NCBI GenBank assembly: GCA_900469625.1
Contig: UBXV01000043.1
Coordinates: 1-64,000 of the forward strand
Direction: 5' to 3'
Length of the DNA stretch: 64,000 bases
Source of the DNA: Hyphomicrobiales bacterium
GTDB taxonomy: Bacteria > Pseudomonadota > Alphaproteobacteria > Rhizobiales > Rhizobiaceae
Every line of letters begins with the position of its first letter. Within the stretch, counting starts at the first letter, position 1. Shown one piece after another: positions 27,320 to 37,215 of the stretch. The position numbers were made by a program, and so were the translations under genes. The notes beneath the pieces are model-generated. The model was not told the DNA's origin and made no database searches. It worked only from the letters and a program-made list of their open reading frames with translations.

Positions 27320-27788
27320 ATTATCTCCTCCACTCCCGGACGGCTCGCTTGCCAACTTGGCAAGGACATCGGCTCCGCGTCGTGTAGACTCTTAGCCTGA
27401 GTTTCGGCCTATCGTCTTGCCCTCATATGCCACTCTACTTGACTGTACGTGCCAGAGAACGACGTGCCATCCTGCATAGCCACGGAAAGCCCACCCAACG
27501 CCGTCTGAGTTCTCTGAGGGCCCGCAAATCCCTTTGCTTGCAGTGGTGTTTGACTGTTGGAACGGGTCATAAACTTGACATCTTAGGCGACTGTTGCATA
27601 AGTTTTGTCACTTGGCATCCAGCGTCCACCAGACGTCGAAAGACGGGTTTTTGAAGTGTGTGCCACAAGATGCATAGCGACACCTGGAACGTCCCCTGTA
27701 TCGGCGTTGGTGGCCGATTGGCAGATCGACCTCCATCGATAGAAAAGCGCCTGGCCGGTGCTCGCTCGCCCTCTTCCTGGTACGGAAC
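27320..27788. other. Divergent promoter region between the EthD-like and AraC genes
   Basis: About 470 bp between two outward-facing genes. It must carry the promoters of the catabolic unit and of the AraC regulator. I saw no clear long palindrome, which is usual for AraC direct-repeat sites. Confidence 0.4.
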
Positions 27789-28745
27789 ATGACCTTTCAC
27801 TACACCACCGCCGATCTCTCGCAGAGCCAACGCGCTCAGTACTGGCATGACAGCGTGGCTGCTCAGTTGATCCCAGCAGAAGCAAAGTATGGAAACCCGA
27901 ATAGTTTCGAGGCCTCCTTACGGGGCGGTCTTTTGGCTGGTTTGACTATTTGCGAGATGAAAGCGCAGCCGCACACTTTCGTTCGGACAGCACAGATCGT
28001 CCGGCGTGCTCCTGACGAGGATTTTGTCGCGACTTTCCTCAAGGAAGGCTCGATGAGGTGCTCTCAGGACGGCCGAATGGTCGAAGCTGGGCCAGGCTCA
28101 ATCGTTCTACTCGACGCCGGTAGACCGTTCAAGCATGAGATGGGGGCTATCACTTCGCTCATCATTCGGCTCCCTCGCCGAAGGTTTCTCGCGCGCTTTC
28201 CACAGGCGGAACGGCTGACCGGGGTCGAGCTTGCACGGGACAATCCGATGACGGGCCTACTACATGGAATCGCTGAAGAAGCGTTGCGGATGCAGGCCAC
28301 CGCCCGTGCTGTTGCCGCAGAGACCCGGTTTGCATCGGCTCTTGTAGATCTGTTGATCGTCACAATGGAACAGTCGGTGGAAACAGGAGCGGAGATTAAC
28401 CGGTACGAGATCGTTCGTCGCAAAGCTTCCGATTTCATCGAAGCGAAACTGGACGATTATGACCTGAACATAGACATCATATCGAGCGCCACTGGAACAT
28501 CTTCGAGGACACTTGCGCGCGCGTTCGCTGCGGACGGCAGGACAGTGATGCAGCATGTATGGAAGCGGAGACTCGATGCGAGCTTCTCACTCTTGGCTGA
28601 GCGCCGCGTTACCCAGGTGACCCAAGCAGCCTATCAATGCGGCTTCAACGACCTCTCGCATTTCGCGCGCGCATTCAAGTCAGCCTTTGGATTGACGCCG
28701 GGGAGCGTCCTTCGCGGAGCCGATGCTGGCAGAAACTCAAAGTAG
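27789..28745 (+). CDS. AraC-family transcriptional regulator
   Basis: A 318-aa regulator. The N-terminal sensor domain is the AraC-binding-like type found in FeaR/AlkS-like proteins (TFHYTTADLSQSQRAQYWHD, GPGSIVLLDAGRPFKHEM). The C-terminal double HTH spans about 215-310: IDIISSATGTSSRTLARAF, VTQAAYQCGFNDLSHFARAF, KSAFGLTPG. It is divergent from the EthD-like/flavoprotein unit and is its likely activator, responding to an unknown pathway substrate. Confidence 0.88.
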   Translation: MTFHYTTADLSQSQRAQYWHDSVAAQLIPAEAKYGNPNSFEASLRGGLLAGLTICEMKAQPHTFVRTAQIVRRAPDEDFVATFLKEGSMRCSQDGRMVEAGPGSIVLLDAGRPFKHEMGAITSLIIRLPRRRFLARFPQAERLTGVELARDNPMTGLLHGIAEEALRMQATARAVAAETRFASALVDLLIVTMEQSVETGAEINRYEIVRRKASDFIEAKLDDYDLNIDIISSATGTSSRTLARAFAADGRTVMQHVWKRRLDASFSLLAERRVTQVTQAAYQCGFNDLSHFARAFKSAFGLTPGSVLRGADAGRNSK

Positions 28746-29168
28746 CCGACGGATAGACAGTCGGTAACCATTCACACCAATACGAAAATGACGAGGACGC
28801 CCGAAGGCGCCGTTCTTTTCTTTCCAAGTCGTGGAAGCTATCGCGTCGTCAAAGGAACAGGTGATCAGTCGTCCATGCAGATGAAATCGATCTCGGACGT
28901 CGCGTGCAACTGGCTTGTCCAAGGCGTCGGCCGATTACAAGAGCCTGGCGGTCGGTCGTTCGCATTGAGTCTGCTGCTGTACCCGAGTGGACCTGCTAGG
29001 ATCTGAACGCATTCACCAAAGAGGCAATTCCGCGTTTGTGGGAAAGCAACTGGAAAAGGTGCCGACACCGACGCCGACCAACTCGGGAGGTCCAGGCGTG
29101 AGGCTGCTACGAGCAGCCAGCATAGCAAACCGGTGGCGGAAAAAACGCTGGCGCCCGCACAGATGTTG
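28746..29168. other. Gap between convergent AraC and amidase genes
   Basis: About 420 bp. A short inverted repeat (CCGAC...GTCGG, near 28748-28766) follows the AraC stop. No supported gene. Confidence 0.4.
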
Positions 29169-30173
29169 TCATGGTAGACGAAGGGCGCCCGCGAACGTCT
29201 TTTGTATCGACGCGCCGACTGTGTACTTTGGATCAACCATGTTTCCGAGGCGAACGCGTCCAACTTGCGTAAGGAGCATATACGCGTCGATCTCGTCAAA
29301 GCCGAAATCTTTGGAGAGCCAGTGGATCAAATCGAGGTAGGCCATGCGCGTGGCGTCCTCCATTGGGCGGGTCGAACCGATGGACATGTAGAAGGTTCGG
29401 TTCTCAAGCCGCGGCGTCTTGATCGACCATCCTTTGATAAGGTCGACTTGAACTGTCGTTACGCTTGGATGCTCCAATGCCGTGCCACATATTTCACCAT
29501 CACCCTGGGTGGCGTGGCAATCGCCGAGATAAAGATAAGCACCTTCCACACTGACAGGGAGATAGATCACAGCGTCTGGCGCGACGTCGGGCAAGTCCAT
29601 GTTGCCGCCGTAGTAATCTGGGACCAGCGAAGAGATCGCCTCGATCTCCGGCGATGTTCCGATTGTTCCGATAAACGGCTCATACGGCAAATAGAGGTTT
29701 TCGTTCCATTTGGTGCCGCGTTCGACCGTCACTTCGAGCTTGCGGATTAGTTCCGGAAGCGGGGGAGTGATCATTGCGGTGTCTGGCGTCGGCACTAGGC
29801 CGCCAAAGCCGGGCTGAATAAGTGTGGTTCCACGTGGCTGCTCACCTCGCGGCTCAATCTTCTTGATGTAGACGGCGATCGTATCGCCTTTCTCGGCACC
29901 ATTAATGTAGATCGGCCCGTTCTGCGGGTTCACAAACGGGAACTTGATGATCTCACTCGGCCTGTCGCTCTCGTGTTGAATCTTTCCGTAGAATGCATCG
30001 TGTGTTTCCGCCACTATCACTGCGCCTGGGTCCACGGTGAGAACGGGCTTGTTGTAGGGACTGTAGAGGTAATGATATTCGCCTTGGGCCTGTTCCGTAA
30101 GAGAATGGGTTTCGCCGGAAATGCCCTTCGCGACGCCCCTCAAGGCCATGATAGATTCAGAAAACCAGCTCAT
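29169..30173 (-). CDS. fmdA: Acetamidase/formamidase
   Basis: A 334-aa amidase of the FmdA/AmdA family, which hydrolyses short amides (formamide, acetamide) to ammonia and a carboxylate. The ATG at 30173 has an excellent AAGGAGG site. Recognisable regions: VLTVDPGAVIVAETHDAF, NGPIYINGAEKGDTIAVYI, IQPGFGG and LGDCHATQGDGEICGTALE; the last is the most conserved block, with metal-site His/Asp/Glu. It lies downstream of a LivFGMHK-type importer on the same strand, separated by about 1.1 kb. The pairing resembles the fmd systems that couple amide uptake to hydrolysis for nitrogen supply. Confidence 0.88.
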   Translation of the reverse strand: MSWFSESIMALRGVAKGISGETHSLTEQAQGEYHYLYSPYNKPVLTVDPGAVIVAETHDAFYGKIQHESDRPSEIIKFPFVNPQNGPIYINGAEKGDTIAVYIKKIEPRGEQPRGTTLIQPGFGGLVPTPDTAMITPPLPELIRKLEVTVERGTKWNENLYLPYEPFIGTIGTSPEIEAISSLVPDYYGGNMDLPDVAPDAVIYLPVSVEGAYLYLGDCHATQGDGEICGTALEHPSVTTVQVDLIKGWSIKTPRLENRTFYMSIGSTRPMEDATRMAYLDLIHWLSKDFGFDEIDAYMLLTQVGRVRLGNMVDPKYTVGASIQKTFAGALRLP

Positions 30174-31250
30174 TGATGAGCCTCCTTGTTAGATTGTGCG
30201 AGACTGTGATCGGCGTAGGACCGGAGAAAACTCAGCTTTCTTCCCGGCCCGACCGTAAGCGGACGAAGCTCGGCAGTCTTGCTTGGAGCGGCCAGCTCGA
30301 TTGACTGATGCTGCCACCGCGATGCGGCAGGAGCACCGGCAGTTAATCAGTCTGTGGTGAAGCAGCTTTACCTGACGCCGCAGCACGCTCTTTGAATTCT
30401 CGACGTGGCGTCCTCCTCAATGCCGTAGTCCGATGTCATTGCCGGTCGGTTGCATTGACGGCCTCCATTCAGTTGGGCACCGTTTGGCATCCGACCGAAG
30501 CTCGAAAGTCGCGCAAGCAGTGCCGGACGCTGAAAGCAGGTTCGTGACGACATGGTTTCGCTCTCGGCTTCACCGGGTCCTATGACCGGCTTGTCCGGCT
30601 TGCCGCCTTCGCTCCGTGAGCAGGGGACAACAGATCGCGATTGTTCGTCCCCTGTCCTTGCGCGCAGGCGACGCGTTCCAGCTCGTTTGGAGTGATGCCA
30701 GGCCGTGATCGCCCTTGAGGGCATAAGCTTCCATCGCGCTTAAAGTTATCGCACTACCGGGCGTTGCTCTGGCGTATCTGCTCCCCAAACGAGATGTTAC
30801 TCGATGCCCAATTGGCGTGGCGCCAGATCATGGTATTTGCGATAAGAAGACAGCTGTCGATCGCGCTGGCGGCGGTTAGGATTGTCAGGTCAATCACTTC
30901 CCGACAATGACGAACGGCTACGTCTTGCTCCTGAGTTCTGCATCCCGCCGCTGGCTGGGAGATGCGGCAGATTGAGAAGAAGACGTCCAGGATCGGCGTC
31001 TACCGCTGTAGCAACAAGGTCAAACTTTGCGCGTCTAGTCGGACGGCGCCCAGACTATCGTTCTCATAGGTATACTGCGCGCCGGAGAAACACATACCGG
31101 AACCTCCTTGGCGTCTAGGCCATCGCGCATCATCGCCGAAAGGTCCTCTGCTTCTCGACCGTCGGGTTGGCAAATGCGTTCGAGCAGAAGGACGCGAAAG
31201 ACAAGGCGCACAAGAGCGCGAAGACGTTGGTTCGCCTCCGCCTCCCCACG
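30174..31250. other. 1.1-kb stretch with no recognised gene between importer and amidase
   Basis: Open frames on both strands (such as 30368-30724 minus) are Arg/Ser/Pro-rich with no family pattern, typical of non-coding GC-rich DNA. Only a short minus-strand frame at 31000-31095 has a good ribosome site. The stretch may be an eroded gene or a long regulatory leader for the amidase. Confidence 0.4.
31000..31095 (-). CDS. Possible 31-aa small protein
   Basis: A 31-codon frame preceded by a perfect GGAGG 5 bp before the ATG. The protein begins MCFSGAQYTYENDSLGAVRL and ends LTLLLQR. It follows the last importer gene by about 155 bp on the same strand, so it would be in the same transcript. Unrecognised; the ribosome site is the only positive evidence. 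Confidence 0.3.
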   Translation of the reverse strand: MCFSGAQYTYENDSLGAVRLDAQSLTLLLQR

Positions 31251-31961
31251 TCAAAGCATCAAGTTCGACCGCACCGTTTCGCTGGTCACTTCGCCTGGTG
31301 CGATTGTACTCACGATCCGGCCCTTCTCCATCACATAAGAGCGGTCGCTCAATGCCAGGATGGTGTCGAGATTCTGCTCCACGAACAGAACAGTCGTTCC
31401 CAGCTCGCGGCTAAATGACCTCAACGCGCTACATATGAGTTGGACGATGGACGGTTGAATGCCCTCGGACGGTTCATCCAAGAGCATCAGGACTGGATTT
31501 CCAATCAGCGCGCGCCCGATTGCGAGCTGTTGCTGCTCGCCACCCGACATGGTTCCAGCCATTTGATTGCGGCGCTCCGCCAAGCGCGGAAACGACTGAA
31601 AGACAAGTTCAGGCAGCTTCTTCCCCGCCGAGCCGCCGATCGAGCGCCCGACCTCCAGGTTTTCTTGGACTGTCATTCGCGGAAAGACGTCGCGACCCTG
31701 CGGGATGTAACCGATCCCAAGTCGTGCGCGGCTGTCGGCGGAGAGCCTAGTTACATCGCGGCCGAGCAGCCGCACACTTCCGGACGCCGCTCCCAGCAGG
31801 CCAATAAGGCATCGCATCGTTGTCGTTTTTCCAACTCCGTTGCGGCCGATCAAGCTCACGATTTCACCTTTCGACACCGACAGGTCTACACCCTGTAGAA
31901 TCGGCGTTGCGCCGTATCGCGCCCAAAGGCCCTTAACATCAAGGACAGCATCAACGCTCAT
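31251..31961 (-). CDS. ABC importer ATPase (LivF/UrtE-like)
   Basis: A 236-aa ATP-binding subunit. Walker A GRNGVGKTT, Q-loop region GYIPQGRDVFPRMTV, signature MSGGEQQQLAIGRAL and Walker B VLMLLDEP are all intact. The GRNGVGKTT and QGRDVFP wording is close to LivF/UrtE proteins. The start at 31961 overlaps the end of the preceding ATPase gene by 11 bp. Last of the five importer genes, powering uptake of a small amide, urea or amino acid. Confidence 0.9.
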   Translation of the reverse strand: MSVDAVLDVKGLWARYGATPILQGVDLSVSKGEIVSLIGRNGVGKTTTMRCLIGLLGAASGSVRLLGRDVTRLSADSRARLGIGYIPQGRDVFPRMTVQENLEVGRSIGGSAGKKLPELVFQSFPRLAERRNQMAGTMSGGEQQQLAIGRALIGNPVLMLLDEPSEGIQPSIVQLICSALRSFSRELGTTVLFVEQNLDTILALSDRSYVMEKGRIVSTIAPGEVTSETVRSNLML

Positions 31962-32676
31962 GATTGGTTTTTCCCAAGTAGATTTCGGCGACACGTTCGT
32001 TAGCGATGATGTCGTTGATCGATCCGTGTGCGAACGTCCGACCGAAATGAAGGACCGTGACCGCCATCGCGATTTGGCGAACGAACGCCATGTCGTGTTC
32101 TACGACAAGCATGGTCGTTCCTTCCCGGTTCAGTTGCAGGATCAATTCGCCAGTTCTGTACGTTTCTTCGGGGGACATGCCCGCGGTCGGCTCGTCCAGC
32201 AAGAGAAGCCTGGGCCTTAATGCCATGGCCATCCCGATTTCAAGCCACTGCTGCTGGCCGTGCGATAGCTCGCCCGCGGGCTTACCATGGCTTGCAGACA
32301 AATCGAGCAACTCCAGCAGGCGATCCTCCTCGCCTTTCAGCTCGCCATAGCCGACGTGGTGCTGAAGTGCGATATGAAGGTTCTGACGAACCGGCAGCTC
32401 TTTGAAAACCGACGGCTTTTGCATTTTGATGCTCATGCCCCGTTTCACGCGGCTGAAGGGCATCTCCTTAGTCACGTCCGCGCCGTCGAACAGGACACGG
32501 CCCGATGTAGGTGGGTAAGTTCCTACGATGAGTTTAAAAAACGTGCTTTTGCCGGCGCCGTTGGGCCCAATGATGCAGTGAATTTCCCCCTGGTCTACCG
32601 ACAGTGTGACATCGGATACCGCCGCCAAGCCTCCGAAGGACTTTGACACTGAGTGCGCTTCGAGAAGCTTAGCCAT
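31951..32676 (-). CDS. ABC importer ATPase (LivG/UrtD-like)
   Basis: A 241-aa ATP-binding subunit. Walker A is GPNGAGKST, signature LSHGQQQWLEIGMAMAL and Walker B RLLLLDEPTAGMSPEE. The LSHGQQQWLEIGMA form of the signature is characteristic of UrtD-type (urea/short amide) transporters rather than LivG. The start at 32676 overlaps the permease end by 8 bp. Confidence 0.9.
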   Translation of the reverse strand: MAKLLEAHSVSKSFGGLAAVSDVTLSVDQGEIHCIIGPNGAGKSTFFKLIVGTYPPTSGRVLFDGADVTKEMPFSRVKRGMSIKMQKPSVFKELPVRQNLHIALQHHVGYGELKGEEDRLLELLDLSASHGKPAGELSHGQQQWLEIGMAMALRPRLLLLDEPTAGMSPEETYRTGELILQLNREGTTMLVVEHDMAFVRQIAMAVTVLHFGRTFAHGSINDIIANERVAEIYLGKTNHER

Positions 32677-33751
32677 GGGCGCGGTCTCCTGCGGGGGCGC
32701 CAAGGACAGCCGTGGGTTCCTGTCGCTGGCGGCGGCTGAGCAGGCCGATCTTTTTGATAAAACCGATGACGAATCCCTCCGGCACGTACATCACCGTCAC
32801 AAGGAGGATCACGCCGGTGATGATGAGTGCCGCCTGCTGACTGTAAATCGTTATGAGTTGGTAAACGAACAGGAAGAAGAACGATCCGACGAGCGTCGCG
32901 GTAATGTCCTGCCTTCCCGAGAAGGCGACCCAAACGATCGGCATCGCCGCCGCCGGAAGGCCAATCGTCGTCGGTGTGATGAACTGCCCCCAAGAGGTGT
33001 AGAGAGCGCCACTAAGACCAGCGAGACCGCTGCCAATGCAAAACGTTATCAGCCGGTATTTGCGAACATCATACCCCAATAATTCTGCACGCTGCTCATC
33101 TTCGCGAATGGCAACAATCACGTTTCCAAACTTGGAATTCAGGAGGATCCGAAGTCCAAGATACACGACCACGAGGACGGCGATCATAAGGTAATAGAGG
33201 TTGATCCCCTCGAAGTAGATCTTGATGTCGCCATACGTGATGTTCAGCGACTTCATCCCGGTCATTCCGTTGAAGCCATTGAGGCGAGCTTTGCCGATTG
33301 CCCACTCGGGACCAGCAGTCTGACTAAGGAAGAAGGCGAGAACAAGTGTGGCCGCGAGAGTGACAATACCGAAGAACACACCCCCAACCCGGCCATAGAT
33401 CATGAAATAGCCGAGTATCGCGGCAACGATGACGGAGATGACGACTCCCAACACAAGAGCCTCAAAGGTGGAGAAGCCCCGCCCGCCAAGATTGATCGCG
33501 ATGACACCGTAGGCATAACCCGCGATCCCAAAGAAGAAGGTCTGCCCAAAAGACATGATTCCGGCGTACCCCCACATGACACAGAGACCAAGCGCCATGA
33601 AAAGCCAGACCATGAAGTACGCGAAGTTGCCGACGTCATAAGGATCGGCGAAGAGCGGAAAGGCGAGCGCTGCAAGCAGTACGGCGACGAAGCTGCTCCA
33701 AAAGCGACGTCCCGTTCCGAGTGTCTGCGGACCATTGATGAGTTTTAGCAC
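32669..33751 (-). CDS. ABC importer permease (LivM/UrtC-like)
   Basis: A 360-aa inner-membrane permease with about ten hydrophobic segments. The conserved coupling loop reads IVAIREDEQRAELLGYDVRKYRLITF (EAA-like region), followed by GLAGLSGALYTSWGQFITP. A start at 33751 gives the family length. It lies 17 bp from the partner permease gene. Confidence 0.9.
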   Translation of the reverse strand: MLKLINGPQTLGTGRRFWSSFVAVLLAALAFPLFADPYDVGNFAYFMVWLFMALGLCVMWGYAGIMSFGQTFFFGIAGYAYGVIAINLGGRGFSTFEALVLGVVISVIVAAILGYFMIYGRVGGVFFGIVTLAATLVLAFFLSQTAGPEWAIGKARLNGFNGMTGMKSLNITYGDIKIYFEGINLYYLMIAVLVVVYLGLRILLNSKFGNVIVAIREDEQRAELLGYDVRKYRLITFCIGSGLAGLSGALYTSWGQFITPTTIGLPAAAMPIVWVAFSGRQDITATLVGSFFFLFVYQLITIYSQQAALIITGVILLVTVMYVPEGFVIGFIKKIGLLSRRQRQEPTAVLGAPAGDRAHG

Positions 33752-33768
33752 GTTAGCAATCCTAGATT

Positions 33769-34635
33769 TCAGCGCAGATGCCGATTGACCAAACCGGTTA
33801 CGCCGTCAGGCAAAACCCGGATGACGAGAATGACGGCCACCAGCATCCCGATCTGGCCTATGATTTGTCCTTGCCATGCGTTAAGCCCGGTGCGGATGAA
33901 GGCCAGGATGATGGCCGCCGGCGCAGTTCCAAGCAGCACGTTGGCGCCCCCGATGACGACGGTGACGAAGCTGTCCGTAACGAAGGCGGCGCCCATCGTC
34001 GGTACAAGCGTCATCGTGGGTGCATAAAGTGCCCCGCAGAGGCCGGCTAGGCCCGCCCCGAGCCCGAAACTGAGCGCGTATATCCAGTTGATCCTGACAC
34101 CGAGCGCGCGAGCCATTGAGGGCTGCTGCATCGTCGCACGCGCAAGCACCCCGAATCGAGTTCGCATGAACAAGAGATAAAGGATGCCAAGTACCGCAAT
34201 GGAGGCAGCAAAGAGCATGACGCGGTATGTCGAGAATGAGTAGTCACCGACCGAGAAGCTTCCGGGAGGCGTGCCGATGCCAGAAAGACTCGGCCCGACA
34301 ACGAGAAGCGTTCCCTGTGTCACGATGAGGCTCAAGCCCCAGGTTGCCAAAAGCGTATCGACCGGCCGATTATAGAATCGGCGGATGACGACGACCTCGA
34401 CCAGAATACCCAGAATTGCCGCAGCAAGCGCGCCACAGAGCTGGGCGAGTACAAGAGGCAGTCCCAGATTGACCATGCCCACGGTCACGTAGGCACCGCA
34501 CATGATGAATTCCCCGTGCGCCAAGTTGATGACGCCCATCATGCCGAACACAATTGCCAGTCCCGCCGACGCAAGAACCAGAAAGGCGAATATGTCGGCA
34601 AATTGATAGATGTAGGAGAAAAGTTCGCCCAGCAT
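33769..34635 (-). CDS. ABC importer permease (LivH/UrtB-like)
   Basis: A 288-aa permease with eight or so membrane segments. It has the typical LivH start (FLVLASAGLAIVFGMMGVIN, then LAHGEFIMCGAYV) and the coupling loop RTRFGVLARATMQQPSMARALGV. It lies between the binding-protein gene and its partner permease on the same strand. Confidence 0.9.
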   Translation of the reverse strand: MLGELFSYIYQFADIFAFLVLASAGLAIVFGMMGVINLAHGEFIMCGAYVTVGMVNLGLPLVLAQLCGALAAAILGILVEVVVIRRFYNRPVDTLLATWGLSLIVTQGTLLVVGPSLSGIGTPPGSFSVGDYSFSTYRVMLFAASIAVLGILYLLFMRTRFGVLARATMQQPSMARALGVRINWIYALSFGLGAGLAGLCGALYAPTMTLVPTMGAAFVTDSFVTVVIGGANVLLGTAPAAIILAFIRTGLNAWQGQIIGQIGMLVAVILVIRVLPDGVTGLVNRHLR

Positions 34636-34708
34636 TTTAATGCTCCCCCGGACCAGTTCAATGGCTTTGCGGCGCCCCGTCTCTTGAGAGCCGCTAGTCT
34701 TCGTCCAA

Positions 34709-35944
34709 TTAGTTTTGCGGGAGGTTATCCGGGCTGTACTGCTCTTGCGGATTGTTCTTCGTTAGATCACAGCCGACCGAGGCGAGCCAGAACGGCTGGA
34801 TCACACCGAGATCTTCCTCGCGCTTCACTTCATGCTTGTCGTCGACCGAGAGGAGATACATGTTGTGTGACATGTGCTGGCTCTTCGGGTCCATGCAGAT
34901 CTTGCCTTCGGAAGCTTCGATACAGACATCGCCCTGCGCGACGGCCTTCCGCATATCCTGAAGTTTTGTCGACTTGGCCCGCTCGACCATTTCCTTGTAG
35001 AGGTAAATCGTCCAGTAGGCGTTGTAGCCCATGTCGTTGATGTACGTTTCGTTCGGATACTTGGCATGCCATTTCTTCTTGAACGCTTCGGCAGCCGGCG
35101 TGTCGAGTTCTTCGTACCAGTTGGCCGTAACGTGCAACCCGGAGAGCGCCGGAGGCGGAAGAAGCTTGTGCTCCCAGCCGACCATCACCTTCACCGAGGA
35201 CGCCAGAGGGATGTTGAGATTGGCTGCTGCGGCTTGCTCGAAATAGCTGTCCTGCGCGCGCCCAGTCAGAACCGCCAAGATCCAATCAGGCTTGGCTTTC
35301 TGGATGTTTTGGATGGTCTGTGCAAACTGGCTGACGCCCATCGGAATAAACTCCTCACCGACCAGCGTACCCTTTACATCGTCCTGCGCCAGGATCTGCT
35401 TGTTCCATTCGGATGCAAGATGGCCGAAGTTATAGTCCGGTGCGATGACATAGACCTTGGGACCGAATTTCTTGACCATGTATGGAATAAGTGTTGAGAA
35501 CTGCTGCTCTGGAACCGCGCCAGTCGCAAAGGTATTAGCGTCGCAGACGCCGCCCTCGTACTGGTTGGTGTAAAAATAGGGAGTTTCACCCTTGTCGACG
35601 ATTGGACGAAGAGCCTCACGAGCCGCAGAAGCAATGCCGCCTATCAACACGTCCACTTTGTCTTTGTCGATCAGCCTGCGCGCAAATTCCTGATATCGGG
35701 CATTGTCTGTCTGCGGATCCAGATAGATCAGATCGATCTGACGACCCATGATGCCACCGGCTTTGTTGATTTCTTCGACAGCCAGTTCCGATCCCCGCAC
35801 CTTCGGCGCGCCGATCGGCCCGAAGTCTCCCGACGAATCTTCAAGCAGGCCGATTTTGATTGGGTCTTCCGCGTAGGCGGCGCCCGAAGTCAAAGCGATT
35901 AGCGCCAAAGCCGTGGCTCTCGCCAGCAATTTGGGTTTCAGCAT
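34709..35944 (-). CDS. Periplasmic substrate-binding protein of the amide/urea/branched-chain type
   Basis: A 411-aa Leu/Ile/Val-family binding protein. The signal peptide is residues 1-25 (cleavage after AAYA). The mature protein begins EDPIKIGLLEDSSGDFGPIG and shows VRGSELAVEEINKAGGIMGR and VDVLIGGIASAAREALRP. The sequence is closer to UrtA/AmiC-like amide receptors (TPYFYTNQYEGGVCDANTF) than to LivJ. First gene of the importer operon; with FmdA-like hydrolase downstream a short-chain amide is the best guess for the ligand. Confidence 0.88.
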   Translation of the reverse strand: MLKPKLLARATALALIALTSGAAYAEDPIKIGLLEDSSGDFGPIGAPKVRGSELAVEEINKAGGIMGRQIDLIYLDPQTDNARYQEFARRLIDKDKVDVLIGGIASAAREALRPIVDKGETPYFYTNQYEGGVCDANTFATGAVPEQQFSTLIPYMVKKFGPKVYVIAPDYNFGHLASEWNKQILAQDDVKGTLVGEEFIPMGVSQFAQTIQNIQKAKPDWILAVLTGRAQDSYFEQAAAANLNIPLASSVKVMVGWEHKLLPPPALSGLHVTANWYEELDTPAAEAFKKKWHAKYPNETYINDMGYNAYWTIYLYKEMVERAKSTKLQDMRKAVAQGDVCIEASEGKICMDPKSQHMSHNMYLLSVDDKHEVKREEDLGVIQPFWLASVGCDLTKNNPQEQYSPDNLPQN

Positions 35945-36491
35945 TGTTGTAGTTCCCCTTTTTATATGTCGACACAGTGTGGCGTCGAACTGTCGTTTCG
36001 ATGATGTTGTGAGACCTGCCTGGTCCCCACCATGCATTAGACAATCCAAAGTTATGACGGCCTGTGACCTTCGTCTTGGTCGGCGAGGACACCCGATTTG
36101 ACTGTGGCTGCCATTCGAGCCCCCAACGCTCGCACAGGGCGCTGAAGCCTCGACGTGCATTGAGCTCTTGGCCACCGAGGCTAGTACGAGCCCAACACCA
36201 GTTCGTGTCGCCCGACAATTTGCAGCAACAGGGAACCCAGGTCTAAAACGTGTCTCTCTCAGTCAAAACAGGTGACGCGCGCAACCAAGACGGCATCTCA
36301 TCGCAAACCTAGTGTCTGGCTTTCCACTAGCGCCCCTGGTGGGAATGACTGGAACGCCGGTGAAAACGAATGGCTGGCTTTATAGGGGGCTCAATTGTCG
36401 TCGCATTGGAAATGCGATCTTGCCCCCGCAGGCTGCTTCGCTGGTGCCGGCCTTCATATGACCCCAACAATCTCTAAGAGGACCCTTGCCA
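35945..36491. other. Promoter region between importer operon and NIPSNAP gene
   Basis: About 550 bp between divergent genes. A small palindrome CGACACAGTGTGGCG lies at 35969-35983, near the importer start. No NtrC-type sigma-54 promoter (GG-N10-GC with the expected TGGCAC-TTGC) was recognised with confidence. Confidence 0.35.
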
Positions 36492-36836
36492 ATGTCGATT
36501 TACGAGTTGCGCACCTATACGGCTCTGCCGGGTCGCCTGCCTGATTTGCTAGTCCGGTTCGAGCATCATACCGTCGCAATTTGGAACAGGCTGGGCATAA
36601 AGCCATACGGGTTCTGGATCCCGCTGACCGGTCCATCCAGCAACGAGCTGATCTATTTTCTGGTTTGGGAGTCGCTAGCTCAACGCGAGGCTCTCTGGCA
36701 GAGCTTCGTGCAGGATCCGGAATGGCTGGATGTGCGACATCGCAGCGAAGCAGACGGCCCATTGCTGGCCAATATCGCCAGCCAGTTTCTGGCACCCACG
36801 GCATTCGCCGAACTGGGCATGATGCCGACCGATTAA
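36492..36836 (+). CDS. NIPSNAP-family protein
   Basis: A 114-aa dimeric alpha/beta-barrel protein. MSIYELRTYTALPGRLPDLL, GFWIPLTGPSSNELIYFLVW, the conserved RxxLWxSFxxDPEW pattern (ALWQSFVQDPEWLDVR) and the terminal FLAPTAFAEL are typical of NIPSNAP proteins. AGAGGACCC precedes the ATG. Role unknown; often beside catabolic or transport genes. Confidence 0.88.
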   Translation: MSIYELRTYTALPGRLPDLLVRFEHHTVAIWNRLGIKPYGFWIPLTGPSSNELIYFLVWESLAQREALWQSFVQDPEWLDVRHRSEADGPLLANIASQFLAPTAFAELGMMPTD

Positions 36837-37215
36837 TCCCCAAAGCTTCCGAAGTAAAATTTCTTGCGGCCGGCGAAGACGGTACGAATGCGTGACGACG
36901 TTCGGTGACCGTCCCCGTGGTTTTGCTGATGGAGAAAAGGCGGGTGCATCAGCTCCTCACGAGCGACAGGTTTTCCTGCGATTTGAGTTACGGCGGTGTC
37001 TCACTAACGCTCAAGAGGTTTGCTACCGGCGCGAAAGTTTCGGTCTCAACAAGCCTGGCCGCCTGCCGGGCAACCTCAGCAACATTGAGGCTTAGCGCGA
37101 GCCGCGGCCGATACAGCCGACGCCGTCAAACCCGAGCCAATCGGGATCCGCCGGCGGGTCGTTCTTATCTAGCCCGGTGCGGCGCCAGCAGTAGCGGGGT
37201 TGGTAGGACATTCCT
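36837..37215. other. Gap after the NIPSNAP gene
   Basis: About 380 bp. Plus-strand frames in this stretch are low-complexity Arg/Ser translations with no motif; nothing supported. Confidence 0.4.

Noticed and set aside
30368-30788. Minus-strand frames in the importer-amidase gap as a transposase or regulator
   Set aside because: No catalytic or HTH motif and no ribosome site; could not be tied to any family.
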